Shown here piece by piece: positions 7,303 to 15,738 of a stretch of 64,000 bases of DNA. How positions within the stretch are numbered: the stretch's first letter is position 1; every line of letters starts with the position of its first letter. The notes under the pieces are model-generated. The model was given only the letters and a program-made list of their open reading frames with translations. It was not told the DNA's origin and searched no databases. Source of the stretch: CALJFL01 sp036961205 (GTDB lineage: Bacteria; Pseudomonadota; Gammaproteobacteria; Pseudomonadales; Halieaceae); NCBI GenBank assembly GCA_036961205.1, contig JBALVI010000003.1, positions 186,001 through 250,000 of the forward strand, read 5' to 3'. The translations under genes and the position numbers were made by a program.

Positions 7303-9231
7303 GTGATCCGGACCTTTATCGCTTTTATCGTGCCTTTTATATTACAGGTGGCTGCCGGGCAGACGACTGCAGCAACTGTCGAAAAGCTGGCCGAATCCAG
7401 GCAGTCCTACGTAGAGGCAGTTACCGCAATTCGACGCGGCCGCTTGACCGATTACGAACAGCTACGCAACGACCTCGATGAGTACCCGTTATCGCTTTAT
7501 CTGGATTATTACAAGCTCTCCGGAAACCCTCGCAAGGTGCGGCCGGCAGATGCGCGTGTTTTTATTTCCCAGAGTGCTGACTCGCCGTTGCCTAATCGAT
7601 TTTTATCGGTGTATTTGAACAAGGCGGGGCGGGACCGGCGGTGGGATGACTTTCTCCAGGTAAAGCAGGATGAGCCCAACGAGGTGGCCTTGAAGTGTTA
7701 CTACTTGCGCGCACGTCTGGCGGAGGGTGACAAGCCAGTAGCCTGGGAGGGAGCTGAGCGGCTGTGGGTTCACGGTGAATCTCGTCCCAAGGAATGCGAC
7801 CCTCTCTTTGATGCCTGGCTGAAGTCCGGTGAGTTAGGCGATAAAGCGGTGTGGGGGCGCATGGTGAAAGCCTTTGAAGCCAGGGAACGCTCGCTGATGA
7901 TCTACGTTGCCCGCAAGGGGAGCGCAGAGTTGCAACCCTGGTCAGATAAGCTCATTGCGGTATACCGAAACCCACAGAAAATGCGTAACCAGAGCTTTCC
8001 CGCAGACAGCGCCTATTCTGCCGACATCGTCAGTTTGGGATTGGCGTTCCTGGCCCGCTACAGTCCCGCAAAAGCGCTTTCCTATTGGCAGGCCTACCAG
8101 GGGCAGTTGCAATTTGACCCAGCGCAGATGCAGCGGGTGGAATACGCGATTACCTTGCGCAGCCTGTTTGCCAAAGAAGAGAACACTGCGGCCTGGATAG
8201 ATGATGCCCTGGTGCGCCTGCAAGATGACAAGCTAACTGAGATCCGCTTGCGCTGGTTGTTGGAAGAAGCCGATTGGGAGGCACTCCTGGCTACTATCCC
8301 CAAGTTGTCGGAAACGGCAAGAGAGGAAACAGTGTGGCGCTATTGGGCTGCCGTTGCCGATGAAAGCTTGGGCCGGGTCGATCAGGCCAAAGAGCAATTT
8401 GCGTCGGTGGCCCAGGAGCGAGATTACTACGGGTTCCTGGCATCCGATAAATTGGGAAGTCCCTACAGCTTTAATAATCAGCCGTTGATTTTATTGCAAG
8501 CCGAGGCCGATCGGTTGGCCCGTATGCCCTCTGTGCAGCGAGTCGAGGAGCTACTGTTTCATGAGGAAGATCAGCTGGCCCATTCCGAATGGTTCAACAC
8601 CCTGGATACCCGGGAAAAACCCATACAGAAGCAATTGGCGGTACTTGCTGGCGATCGCGGCTGGCACCGTATGGCCATCGATGCTGCCAGCCATGCGAAA
8701 GCCTGGGATGCATTGAATCTCCGTTTTCCGTTGCCTTATCAGGAAACCTTCGATCATTACAGCACGGTACAGCGCGTGCCTGCTACCGAGTTAATGGCTA
8801 TTGCCAGGCGCGAGAGTGCGTTTTTTCCGGGCGCCAGATCGCCCGTTGGCGCACGAGGGCTAATGCAGATTATGCCCGCCACTGGCAAGCAGGTAGCATC
8901 CTCTTTGGGGCGCAAGCACAGCACCTCGGCGCTCTATGAAGTGGAGCACAACGTGCAACTTGGCAGTGCTTACTATCGCCAGTTGCTGGATCGTTTCTCA
9001 GGCAACAGGATATTCGCCCTGGCAGCCTACAATGCGGGTCCACACCGGGTTGATCGCTGGAAGAAAAACAGCAATGCGAATGTAGCCGTTGAGGTGTGGG
9101 TGGAAACGATTCCTTTTCGCGAGACACGCAACTATGTTCAGGCAGTCTTGTCGTATAACGTGGTTCTGCAGCATATGCAGGGCAATGACATCAGCCTGCT
9201 GACCATCGCAGAGCAGCAAGCTCAATACTAA
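7303..9231 (+). CDS. slt: Soluble lytic murein transglycosylase
   Basis: 642 residues, periplasmic: N-terminal signal peptide (cleavage near VAAGQT), a long alpha-helical superhelical U/L region, and a C-terminal SLT lysozyme-like domain. Slt enzymes cleave the MurNAc-GlcNAc bond with formation of 1,6-anhydro-MurNAc. The catalytic Glu504 lies in IARRESAFFP; SPVGARGLMQIMPATGK and LAAYNAGPHRVDRW complete the family pattern. Length fits E. coli Slt70. The start is GTG 7303. The arsenosugar-type genes begin 56 bases downstream on the same strand but have no functional link to it. Confidence 0.93.
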   Translation: MIRTFIAFIVPFILQVAAGQTTAATVEKLAESRQSYVEAVTAIRRGRLTDYEQLRNDLDEYPLSLYLDYYKLSGNPRKVRPADARVFISQSADSPLPNRFLSVYLNKAGRDRRWDDFLQVKQDEPNEVALKCYYLRARLAEGDKPVAWEGAERLWVHGESRPKECDPLFDAWLKSGELGDKAVWGRMVKAFEARERSLMIYVARKGSAELQPWSDKLIAVYRNPQKMRNQSFPADSAYSADIVSLGLAFLARYSPAKALSYWQAYQGQLQFDPAQMQRVEYAITLRSLFAKEENTAAWIDDALVRLQDDKLTEIRLRWLLEEADWEALLATIPKLSETAREETVWRYWAAVADESLGRVDQAKEQFASVAQERDYYGFLASDKLGSPYSFNNQPLILLQAEADRLARMPSVQRVEELLFHEEDQLAHSEWFNTLDTREKPIQKQLAVLAGDRGWHRMAIDAASHAKAWDALNLRFPLPYQETFDHYSTVQRVPATELMAIARRESAFFPGARSPVGARGLMQIMPATGKQVASSLGRKHSTSALYEVEHNVQLGSAYYRQLLDRFSGNRIFALAAYNAGPHRVDRWKKNSNANVAVEVWVETIPFRETRNYVQAVLSYNVVLQHMQGNDISLLTIAEQQAQY

Positions 9232-9287
9232 ACTGAATTTGTGATCGTCTACGGCGCCACACAGAGCAAAAGGATACGTACTTTTCC

Positions 9288-10241
9288 ATGCAGGATACAC
9301 GCCCACTGTTACTGGCCACTGATTTCCCGCCTATAACTCGCGGAAAGCTCGACACCGTCCAGGTGAACCTGGGGTATCTGTGCAACATGAGTTGCGTGCA
9401 CTGCCATGTGAATGCCGGTCCTACACGCACTGAACTGATGGACAAGGCCACCATCGACCAGGTGCTGTCACTTTTGGCAAGCAGTCAGGCTACCACCCTG
9501 GATCTTACCGGCGGCGCCCCCGAGCTGAATCCCCACTTTCGCTATATGGTGAGTGAAGCACGGCGGCTCGGGGTTAATGTTATCGATCGATGTAACCTGA
9601 CGGTCCTGTTTGAGCCGGGGCAGGAAAGTTTGGCAGAGTTTCTGGCCGAGCAGGGCGTAGAGATTTCCGCATCACTGCCCTGTTACAGCGAAGAAAATGT
9701 GGAGCAGCAGCGCGGTAAAGGCGTTTACAGCGATAGCATTCGAGCCATAAGGCGGCTAAACGAGCTGGGGTATGGGCGCCGGCCCGACTTGCGGCTTAAC
9801 CTGGTCTACAACCCCATAGGCGCTGTGCTTCCACCGCCACAGCAAGCCCTTCAGCTGGACTACAAGCGCGAACTCGGCGAGCGTTTCGGCATCGATTTTG
9901 ACCATTTGTTCACCATTACCAACATGCCTATTAGCCGCTTTGGGGCAGTCTTGCTGGCTCAGGGAGAGTACTACGATTACATGAGCCTGCTGCGCGACAA
10001 TTTCAGCGAGGAAAACCTGGAAACAGTGATGTGTCGCAATTTGGTGAGTATTGATTGGCAGGGCTTTTTGTACGATTGCGACTTTAATCAAATGCTGGAA
10101 TTGCCAATGCAAGTCCCAGGCGCCAGGCACGTCAGCGATCTACTTGCCAGCGCCCCTATGGATAATGCCGCAATAGTCACTGGCGAACATTGCTATGGTT
10201 GCACCGCAGGCCAGGGTAGTAGCTGTGGTGGCGCACTCTGA
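9288..10241 (+). CDS. arsS: Radical SAM protein ArsS-like (arsenosugar biosynthesis)
   Basis: 317-residue radical SAM enzyme with Cys32-Cys36-Cys39 (LCNMSCVHCH) for the 4Fe-4S cluster and the DLTGGAPELNPHF SAM-binding strand. The C-terminus carries the DUF3641 signature: Cys302, Cys305 and Cys313 in HCYGCTAGQGSSCGG, probably binding an auxiliary cluster. ArsS joins the 5'-deoxyadenosyl group of SAM to methylated arsenic, the first dedicated step to arsenosugars. The next two genes are the glycosyltransferase types regularly found with it. The C-terminal cysteines are encoded normally; some homologues use selenocysteine there. No ArsM methyltransferase is in the window. Confidence 0.85.
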   Translation: MQDTRPLLLATDFPPITRGKLDTVQVNLGYLCNMSCVHCHVNAGPTRTELMDKATIDQVLSLLASSQATTLDLTGGAPELNPHFRYMVSEARRLGVNVIDRCNLTVLFEPGQESLAEFLAEQGVEISASLPCYSEENVEQQRGKGVYSDSIRAIRRLNELGYGRRPDLRLNLVYNPIGAVLPPPQQALQLDYKRELGERFGIDFDHLFTITNMPISRFGAVLLAQGEYYDYMSLLRDNFSEENLETVMCRNLVSIDWQGFLYDCDFNQMLELPMQVPGARHVSDLLASAPMDNAAIVTGEHCYGCTAGQGSSCGGAL

Positions 10242-10246
10242 ATCGG

Positions 10247-10915
10247 TTGATCAGTTTTGTTATTCCCACGCTCAACGAGGGCGCAGGAATCAAAGGGATG
10301 CTGCAAGCACTGGCGCAGGATTATCCGGGGGCAGAGCGGATTGTTGTTGATGGCGGTAGCTCTGATGACACCGTGGCAGGGGTTTTGGCGAGTGGCGCGC
10401 TGTTATTGCGCAGCGAACCCGGGCGCGCCAGGCAAATGAATATAGGCGCTGACGCTGCGTCTGGTGACTACATCTTCTTTATCCATGCAGACACTAGTCC
10501 ACCGGGGAACCCGCAATCACTGACTGCTGTACTCGACAGCATCCCCCAATGGGGTTTTTCCCGTATTCGTCTTGGCGGAGATGGCGTTGCCCTGCGCGTG
10601 ATTGAAGCGTGTATCAACCTTCGGTCCAGACTGACCCGGGTAGCAACCGGAGATCAGATGTTGTTTGTGCGGGCCGACCTGTTTGCCCGGCTAGGCGGCT
10701 ATGCGGCGATTCCGTTGATGGAAGATGTGGAATTGAGCAAGCGACTGCGCCGCACAGCGGCACCTGCAATTATCGCTGACCCTGTCGAAACCTCCAGTCG
10801 GCGATGGCGGGAGCGTGGTGTTGTGCGCACCGTGCTACAAATGTGGGCACTTCGATTGGCCTATTTTTGTGGCGTTCATCCAGACCGTTTATGGCGGCGC
10901 TACTATGGAGAATGA
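10247..10915 (+). CDS. Family 2 glycosyltransferase, arsenosugar type (TIGR04283)
   Basis: 222-residue GT-A fold glycosyltransferase opening with ISFVIPTLNEGAGI. VDGGSSDDTVA is the nucleotide-sugar binding loop, FFIHADTSPP the DXD-like metal site, and MEDVELSKRLRR the ED motif at the catalytic base region. The family is tied by gene neighbourhood to arsenosugar biosynthesis. Translation must begin at TTG 10247, directly at the conserved ISFVIPTLNE start and 5 bases after the ArsS stop; no strong ribosome site is seen, suggesting translational coupling. It overlaps the next gene by 11 bases. Confidence 0.85.
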   Translation: MISFVIPTLNEGAGIKGMLQALAQDYPGAERIVVDGGSSDDTVAGVLASGALLLRSEPGRARQMNIGADAASGDYIFFIHADTSPPGNPQSLTAVLDSIPQWGFSRIRLGGDGVALRVIEACINLRSRLTRVATGDQMLFVRADLFARLGGYAAIPLMEDVELSKRLRRTAAPAIIADPVETSSRRWRERGVVRTVLQMWALRLAYFCGVHPDRLWRRYYGE

Positions 10916-11546
10916 TAAAAGCCCGCTACTGATTATTCAGTTTGCCAAGGCGCCTGTACCTGGCCGGGTAAAAACACGGCTACAAGGCGATTTGGGCGCT
11001 CAGGAGGCCTGTGAAGTTCATATCGCGCTGTTGCAGCATTGTTGTCGACGGTTGTTGTCGGCCCACCTCGCACCGGTGGAGCTGTGGGTGGATTCCCAGC
11101 CCACGCATCAAGTTTTTGAGGAATGTCTGAGTTGGGGTGCTATCGGCCCGAGAATTCAGTGTGGGCAAGGTTTGGGCGAACGCATGCATCATGCACTGTG
11201 CGACGGCCTTGAGCGTTTTCACCAGGTTATTCTGGTGGGCAGTGATTGTCCCGAAATCGATAGGGAATACTTGCTGCTGGCGGCGCAGGGGCTTGGCCGT
11301 GCGCCGTTGGTAATTGGTCCGGCCGCCGATGGCGGCTACGTGCTGATAGCAGCCCGGAGTATCAAGGCGAGATTGTTCGAAGGTGTGCAGTGGGGCGAGG
11401 CTCAGGTGTATGCCCAAACCATGCGTCAGGTTGTAACGTTGGGGTGGGATTGCGAGTCGCTGCCGGTTTTACGTGACATTGACAGGCCAGAAGATTTACC
11501 GCATTGGCAGAAAATAAAAGAGGAGGAGGTTGGTCTCGCCGGATAA
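10905..11546 (+). CDS. DUF2064/TIGR04282 glycosyltransferase, arsenosugar type
   Basis: 213-residue member of the DUF2064 family of CofC-like nucleotidyl- or glycosyltransferases. Landmarks are LLIIQFAKAPVPGRVKTRL at the N-terminus, ILVGSDCPEIDREYL in the middle and IGPAADGGYVLIA towards the end. Members usually sit next to the TIGR04283 glycosyltransferase, as here with an 11-base overlap. ATG 10905 is the start that gives the canonical N-terminus. The expected role is sugar transfer or activation in arsenosugar assembly; the reaction itself is not established from sequence. Confidence 0.82.
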   Translation: MENDKSPLLIIQFAKAPVPGRVKTRLQGDLGAQEACEVHIALLQHCCRRLLSAHLAPVELWVDSQPTHQVFEECLSWGAIGPRIQCGQGLGERMHHALCDGLERFHQVILVGSDCPEIDREYLLLAAQGLGRAPLVIGPAADGGYVLIAARSIKARLFEGVQWGEAQVYAQTMRQVVTLGWDCESLPVLRDIDRPEDLPHWQKIKEEEVGLAG

Positions 11547-11553
11547 GGCTAGG

Positions 11554-11627
11554 CGCTGGCGTGTGGCGCGGCCCGCAACCTGCAGCACCTCATGTGGTGC
11601 TGCAGACCGGACTACCGCGCGCCAGCG
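11554..11627. repeat. Nested inverted repeat between convergent genes
   Basis: A perfect 10-bp stem, CTGCAGCACC (11580-11589) and GGTGCTGCAG (11596-11605), is enclosed by GCGCGG/CCGCGC (11566-11571 and 11615-11620) and CGCTGGCG/CGCCAGCG (11554-11561 and 11620-11627; one base is shared). It starts 8 bases after the arsenosugar operon ends and lies before the end of the minus-strand gene 11634-12023. There is no T-tract, so it may act as a bidirectional, Rho-assisted end or simply be a cruciform-prone scar. Confidence 0.5.
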
Positions 11628-11633
11628 GGAAGA

Positions 11634-12023
11634 TCAGGCGGTAGCCCTTTCTCCAGTAGCTCTTTGATCTACAGCACCATTCGCACGCTGATGCAGCAAC
11701 CAGGCTATGGCTGTGCAATAACTGAGATTGGTCTGTAGTTCGCTGTCGGGGTTGCTCAGGAACGCTCGCTGGCTGGCCAGCCCTCTAACTCGGCTGGCAA
11801 TCTCCGGTTTAAAGGCCAAATACCGGTCCCAGATATCACGGTGCTGCGCGGTCGTGATATGGAACAGGCCCAGGCCTTCATTCCGTGCCGAAAACAACCC
11901 CAGGTCAGGGGCGTCGACGGCTGCGTCGAGTAACAGGGACTCTGTGGCGGGAGTCCAGGCTCCAAGATACTTGAGGGTAGGTCTAATGACCTGGTCTCTC
12001 AGGTGTTCTGCGGTTACATACAT
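11634..12023 (-). CDS. Phage-like hypothetical protein, probably 3'-truncated
   Basis: 129 residues. The opening YVTAEHLRDQVIRPTLKYLG and the segment EGLGLFHITTAQHRDIWDRY resemble a small family I associate with phages and prophages. Members there look like peptidoglycan-processing proteins (GLGL, then a HxxxWxxYL pattern, then a Y-A-x-A-I-A helix). Family members usually end with a YWxxHYN-like motif, which is missing here. A different reading frame at about 11641-11658 encodes YWRKGY, so a frameshift may have removed the C-terminus. No other phage genes are nearby. Function uncertain; read it as a cargo remnant. Confidence 0.45.
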   Translation of the reverse strand: MYVTAEHLRDQVIRPTLKYLGAWTPATESLLLDAAVDAPDLGLFSARNEGLGLFHITTAQHRDIWDRYLAFKPEIASRVRGLASQRAFLSNPDSELQTNLSYCTAIAWLLHQRANGAVDQRATGERATA

Positions 12024-12356
12024 GGCCGGCTACCTCGCAGGGATCATCTTTCCGTCAGATACTGCTTCACGTTTATCGTTATTTATGGTCTTGCATGTGG
12101 TTCGGTTATTTTTCGCTCTCGGAGTTAGCACCCTGATCACGTCTTTTCCTTACTCACAGGGTACGTTTTATCATATAAAAAAAATAAATCCAATGAAAAT
12201 AACGGTTTGCGTGATCTTTTTTACAAAATTTCTGGGAGTGTGGCGTAACTAGGAAAAAGTACCGATCACGAAGTGCTAAAAAGGAAGCGGGTTTAATCGA
12301 TTATTCCTATAAAAATTGCGTATATTTGGCTTAAGTTCTCTTAAAATCCATAAAAA
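12024..12356. other. AT-rich 333-base intergenic region
   Basis: Gap between the start of the phage-like gene and the end of yciH, both on the minus strand. It is clearly more AT-rich than its surroundings, with A-runs near 12176-12200 and 12310-12355. A loose dyad ACCCTG/CAGGGT lies around 12129-12162. It must hold the promoter of the minus-strand gene 11634-12023; no convincing -35/-10 pair, RNA gene or coding potential is seen. Confidence 0.4.
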
Positions 12357-12722
12357 CTAACCCCCGGCGATTTTTGTGGTATATCCAAGGCGGTCTAGCT
12401 CAGGCTGTAAAAGCGTTCTTTGGTCTCCCTGTATCTCAATATCGCCGTTTTTTACCGATCCACCCACACCGCACTTTTGCTTGAGCTGTTTTGCCAAAGC
12501 TTTCAGCTCTTTTTCGGCCAAGGGTACCCCGGTAATGATAGTGACAGCTTTGCCACCGCGGCCTTTGGTTTCTCGACGCAGTCTTACAATTCCATCACCC
12601 GACGCTGCGGGTCGATCCTTGCCGCAAACACATGCGTCTACCGACCGGTGGCACTGGGGACAAAGGCGCCCCCCATCGGTGGAATAGACCAGTCTTGCGC
12701 CTGGTTTTTTCTGTCTACTCAT
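12357..12722 (-). CDS. yciH: SUI1/eIF1-family translation factor YciH
   Basis: 121 residues. The C-terminal half is the SUI1 domain (RRETKGRGGKAVTIITG, then LKQKCGVGGSVKNGDIEIQGDQ), which binds the small ribosomal subunit near the P site and monitors initiation fidelity. The N-terminal part has four cysteines, CPQC and CVC, in a zinc-ribbon-like segment seen in bacterial YciH. Length is normal. It is a single gene, divergent from slyX with about 90 bases between them. Confidence 0.92.
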   Translation of the reverse strand: MSRQKKPGARLVYSTDGGRLCPQCHRSVDACVCGKDRPAASGDGIVRLRRETKGRGGKAVTIITGVPLAEKELKALAKQLKQKCGVGGSVKNGDIEIQGDQRTLLQPELDRLGYTTKIAGG

Positions 12723-12811
12723 GTTCTTTGCCTGCCACGGGTGTCATTGTCGGTCGAGGACAGTATATTAGCGCTCTCCGACTAGTCCGCACCAATCTAT
12801 GGAGCATTAAT

Positions 12812-13039
12812 GTGGCAAATACCGATCCTCTACTGAGTCAGCTGGAAGAAGTGCAGACTCAGTTGGCCTTTCAGGAAGACGCCTTGCAGTCCCTGAACGA
12901 GGCACTGGCACAGCAGCAACAGGAAATACTCCTGTTGCGCCGACAGCTGGAACTGCTGAAGCAACGCCAGGACGAGGTTGGTGTGACGCAAGCCGGCGGC
13001 GAGGCTGGCGGCGGAGAAGAAAAGCCGCCACATTACTGA
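12812..13039 (+). CDS. slyX: SlyX family coiled-coil protein
   Basis: 75-residue soluble protein. Residues 5-60 form a Leu/Gln-rich coiled coil (QLAFQEDALQSLNEALAQQQ), and the end EEKPPHY matches the conserved PPHY tail of SlyX. The molecular function of SlyX is not known. GTG 12812 is chosen because GGAG lies 7 bases upstream; the frame continues further upstream but that part overlaps yciH and is not conserved. Probably monocistronic. Confidence 0.85.
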   Translation: MANTDPLLSQLEEVQTQLAFQEDALQSLNEALAQQQQEILLLRRQLELLKQRQDEVGVTQAGGEAGGGEEKPPHY

Positions 13040-13137
13040 GCGAGTTGCACCCCGTTGACTGCAGGACTTGCGGGGTCGTTCCAATTACACCAAACTGCTG
13101 TCCGGTTTCAGTTCGAACGTCTTTTTAAGGAAATCCC

Positions 13138-14373
13138 ATGTCAGAAAGCACCCAAAAAGATACTGCCGAGCAGGCAGAGTTTCGCCAGTATTGCCGCGAT
13201 TGGCTGGCCAGTAACACCCCGGGTGATCCCCCCGTCAGGTTGCCGTTGACGGCACTGGAAATAATGAATACCGAGCAATTGGACTATTTGCAGGAATGGC
13301 AAAAAGCGGCCTATGACGCCGGACTTGTCGGTTGCGACTACCCGCTGGCTGTCGGTGGCGGCGGGCGCAGTGCATGCCAGAATATCGCCAATGAAGAAAT
13401 GCTGCGGGCCAAGACGCCTTATTTTCCCAATATTATTGGTTTGGGTATGGCGGCACCGACGGTGCTGTATCACGCGCAGGATGAGTTGAAGGAGCGTGTG
13501 CTGCCTAGACTTTTCTCCGGAGAAGATATCTGGTGCCAGGGCTTCAGTGAACCCGGTGCCGGTTCAGATCTGGCAAGCGTGCAGACCTTTGCCGAAAGAA
13601 AGGGCGACAAATGGGTTATCAACGGTCATAAGGTCTGGACTTCCCTCGCGCACTTCGCTGAATGGATGATTATTTTGCTGCGCACCGACAAGTCACACAA
13701 ATACGACGGCCTTTCCTACTTTGTGGTCCCGATTAAATCTGCTATTGGTAAAGGCGTAACAGTTAAGCCATTGATCAAGATTACCGGCGAGACCGGGTTC
13801 AACGAAGTTGTTTTTGACGACCTGGAGGTGGATGACAGCTACCGCCTGGATGAATTGGGTAAGGGCTGGCAAGTGGCCATGACCACGTTGCTGCACGAGC
13901 GCGGTGCGGGAGAACTACAAACCCCTCGCTCTGGCGGACTGAAGAGCAAGGAAACACACACCACCAGTTGCGCCACATTATTTGAGTTGGCCGCCAGTAC
14001 TCCCAAGGGAAGTGGCACGGCAGCGCAGGATCCACTGCTGCGAGACCAGATGATGCAGCAGTTGATTCGTGAAGAGGCTTTTAAGCAAAGCCAGCGGCGC
14101 GCGCGGGTGCCTGCTTTGATTGATCACCCTATGCGGATACCGCTGCAAAATAAGTTGTTGGCCAGTGAGATCGCTCAGAGCATTTCATCTCTGGCCCTCG
14201 ATATTGGCGGCCCTGCCAGTTCGCTCTATCTAGGTGATAGCAATGCGCCCACAGGGGGCCAGTGGCCCATGGCCTATATGAACTCATACGGCTTCACCAT
14301 CGCCGCCGGAACCAGCGAAGTGCAACGAAATATCCTCGGTGAGAGGGTACTCGGCATGGCGAAATCAAAATAA
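13138..14373 (+). CDS. Acyl-CoA dehydrogenase, large partner of a heteromeric pair
   Basis: 411 residues with the acyl-CoA dehydrogenase three-domain plan: N-terminal helices, a middle beta domain (WCQGFSEPGAGSDLA, KWVINGHKVWTS) and a C-terminal helical domain ending AAGTSEVQRNILGERVLG. The GTSEVQRN element supplies part of the FAD/CoA site. An insertion of about 40 residues sits after LLHERGAG. The next gene is a second dehydrogenase lacking this C-terminal motif, the pattern of alpha2beta2 enzymes known from steroid and other bulky-substrate degradation. Substrate unknown. The start has AAGGAAAT upstream. Confidence 0.88.
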   Translation: MSESTQKDTAEQAEFRQYCRDWLASNTPGDPPVRLPLTALEIMNTEQLDYLQEWQKAAYDAGLVGCDYPLAVGGGGRSACQNIANEEMLRAKTPYFPNIIGLGMAAPTVLYHAQDELKERVLPRLFSGEDIWCQGFSEPGAGSDLASVQTFAERKGDKWVINGHKVWTSLAHFAEWMIILLRTDKSHKYDGLSYFVVPIKSAIGKGVTVKPLIKITGETGFNEVVFDDLEVDDSYRLDELGKGWQVAMTTLLHERGAGELQTPRSGGLKSKETHTTSCATLFELAASTPKGSGTAAQDPLLRDQMMQQLIREEAFKQSQRRARVPALIDHPMRIPLQNKLLASEIAQSISSLALDIGGPASSLYLGDSNAPTGGQWPMAYMNSYGFTIAAGTSEVQRNILGERVLGMAKSK

Positions 14374-14384
14374 GGAGTATGACC

Positions 14385-15512
14385 ATGGCACAACCCAATG
14401 ATTTTGGTTTTGGTGAAGAGTCGGCATTGCTAAAGGAGTCGGCGCGTAAGTTTTTTGCCGACAATCTGCCCGCTGATCAGTTGCACCGTCTGGTAGCGGG
14501 GGATCACGATCCGGAGCGCATGCCTAAGGCGAACTGGGATGCGGCCTTGTGGCGGCAACTGGTCGACTTGGGGTGGACTATGGTGGCGGTTCCCGAGTCA
14601 GCAGGGGGGCTGGGCATGCCTGCCGTGGCGGTGGCCGGTTTGGTCGAAGAAGTGGGCAGGGCGGCGTTCCCCTCACCGCTGCTAGCGACTCTCAGCGTAA
14701 GTTATGTGCTTGGAGCCTGCGGCAGCGCCGGTGAAGCGGCACTGGCAGAAATTATAGAGGGCAGGGCGGCCACATTGGCGATTACTGATGCCAGTGGCAA
14801 CTGGGACGCGACGGCTACAGGGGTTGAGTCTGTGGACGGCAAGCTTAGCGGTACTGCGAGCTTTGTTCAGGATGCGCGCAAAGCTGAGCGCCTATTGGTT
14901 AGCGCCCGAAAGGGAGAGGGCGTTGCCCTGTACTGGGTTGATGCTGGTGCGCATGGTGTGAGCATTTTACCGGATGCCATTCTCGACCTGACCCGGGATC
15001 AGGCACATATTCAGTTCGACAGTGTTGCTGCTGAAGAAGTCAGCACTGAGGGGGTAGCCGCTTTGGAGGCAGCATTCCCTGCAATCTGGACTCTGCAGGC
15101 AGCCGATATCGTGGGCGCAGCGGAGTGGCAACTGCAAACGACCGTGGACTACGCTTCCACCCGCCAGCAGTTTGACCACCCACTTGGCTTTTTTCAGGCG
15201 GTGAAGCACCCGCTGGTTGATGTAATGATCAACATCGATGAGGCCAAATCTCTGGTTTATACAGCTGCCTGTGCCATCGATGAAGAGCCAGAAAAGGCCG
15301 CCCGCTATGCCCATATGGCCAAGGCAAGTGCCAGCGACCTGGCGGCTTTTGCGTCCAGTCGCTCCGTGCAGCTTCACGGAGGTATAGGGTTCACCTGGGA
15401 GTGTCAGGTTCATCTCTATTTCAAACGGCAGAAACATAGCCAAATGCTCTGGGGTGATGGGCCTTGGCACCGAGCACGCCTCGCCGACATTGTTCTGGGA
15501 GCCGCAGCTTGA
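14385..15512 (+). CDS. Acyl-CoA dehydrogenase, partner subunit
   Basis: 375-residue acyl-CoA dehydrogenase-like protein 11 bases after the first. It keeps the C-terminal QLHGGIGFTWE element but lacks the GTxExQR motif, so it complements the upstream subunit rather than duplicating it. The middle domain is divergent (VESVDGKLSGTASFVQDA). ATG 14385 is preferred to ATG 14379 because AAGGAG is then 7 bases away instead of 1. Together the two genes probably encode one heterotetrameric FAD enzyme for CoA thioesters of an unidentified, possibly cyclic, substrate. Confidence 0.85.
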   Translation: MAQPNDFGFGEESALLKESARKFFADNLPADQLHRLVAGDHDPERMPKANWDAALWRQLVDLGWTMVAVPESAGGLGMPAVAVAGLVEEVGRAAFPSPLLATLSVSYVLGACGSAGEAALAEIIEGRAATLAITDASGNWDATATGVESVDGKLSGTASFVQDARKAERLLVSARKGEGVALYWVDAGAHGVSILPDAILDLTRDQAHIQFDSVAAEEVSTEGVAALEAAFPAIWTLQAADIVGAAEWQLQTTVDYASTRQQFDHPLGFFQAVKHPLVDVMINIDEAKSLVYTAACAIDEEPEKAARYAHMAKASASDLAAFASSRSVQLHGGIGFTWECQVHLYFKRQKHSQMLWGDGPWHRARLADIVLGAAA

Positions 15513-15738
15513 TCGGTGAGCGGAGATTCCAAGGTCTTACTGAGTAAAATTTGAGCTAATCACGACGTCGACAATTCCCGCGCTCTCGCCTAGTCATTAT
15601 TATGGCTAATCGGGACGCGAATATTGGCTCTCGGCGTGGACACTCGAGGCGCATTCCGATATAAATACACAAACGGCAAGAGTGGTTAGCTGACTTGTGC
15701 TGTTTTTCGGATTTTTAAAGGAAAACAACCAGTAAACT

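Noticed and set aside
7052..7306. Possible small gene between the cation exporter and slt
   Set aside because: It overlaps the end of fieF and the DUF6316 remnant, has no ribosome site or conserved pattern, and looks like chance coding.
11728..12252. Plus-strand open frame of 174 codons over the phage-like gene
   Set aside because: The antisense frame has the recognisable protein pattern; this one is Arg/Ser-rich shadow sequence that runs into the AT-rich gap.
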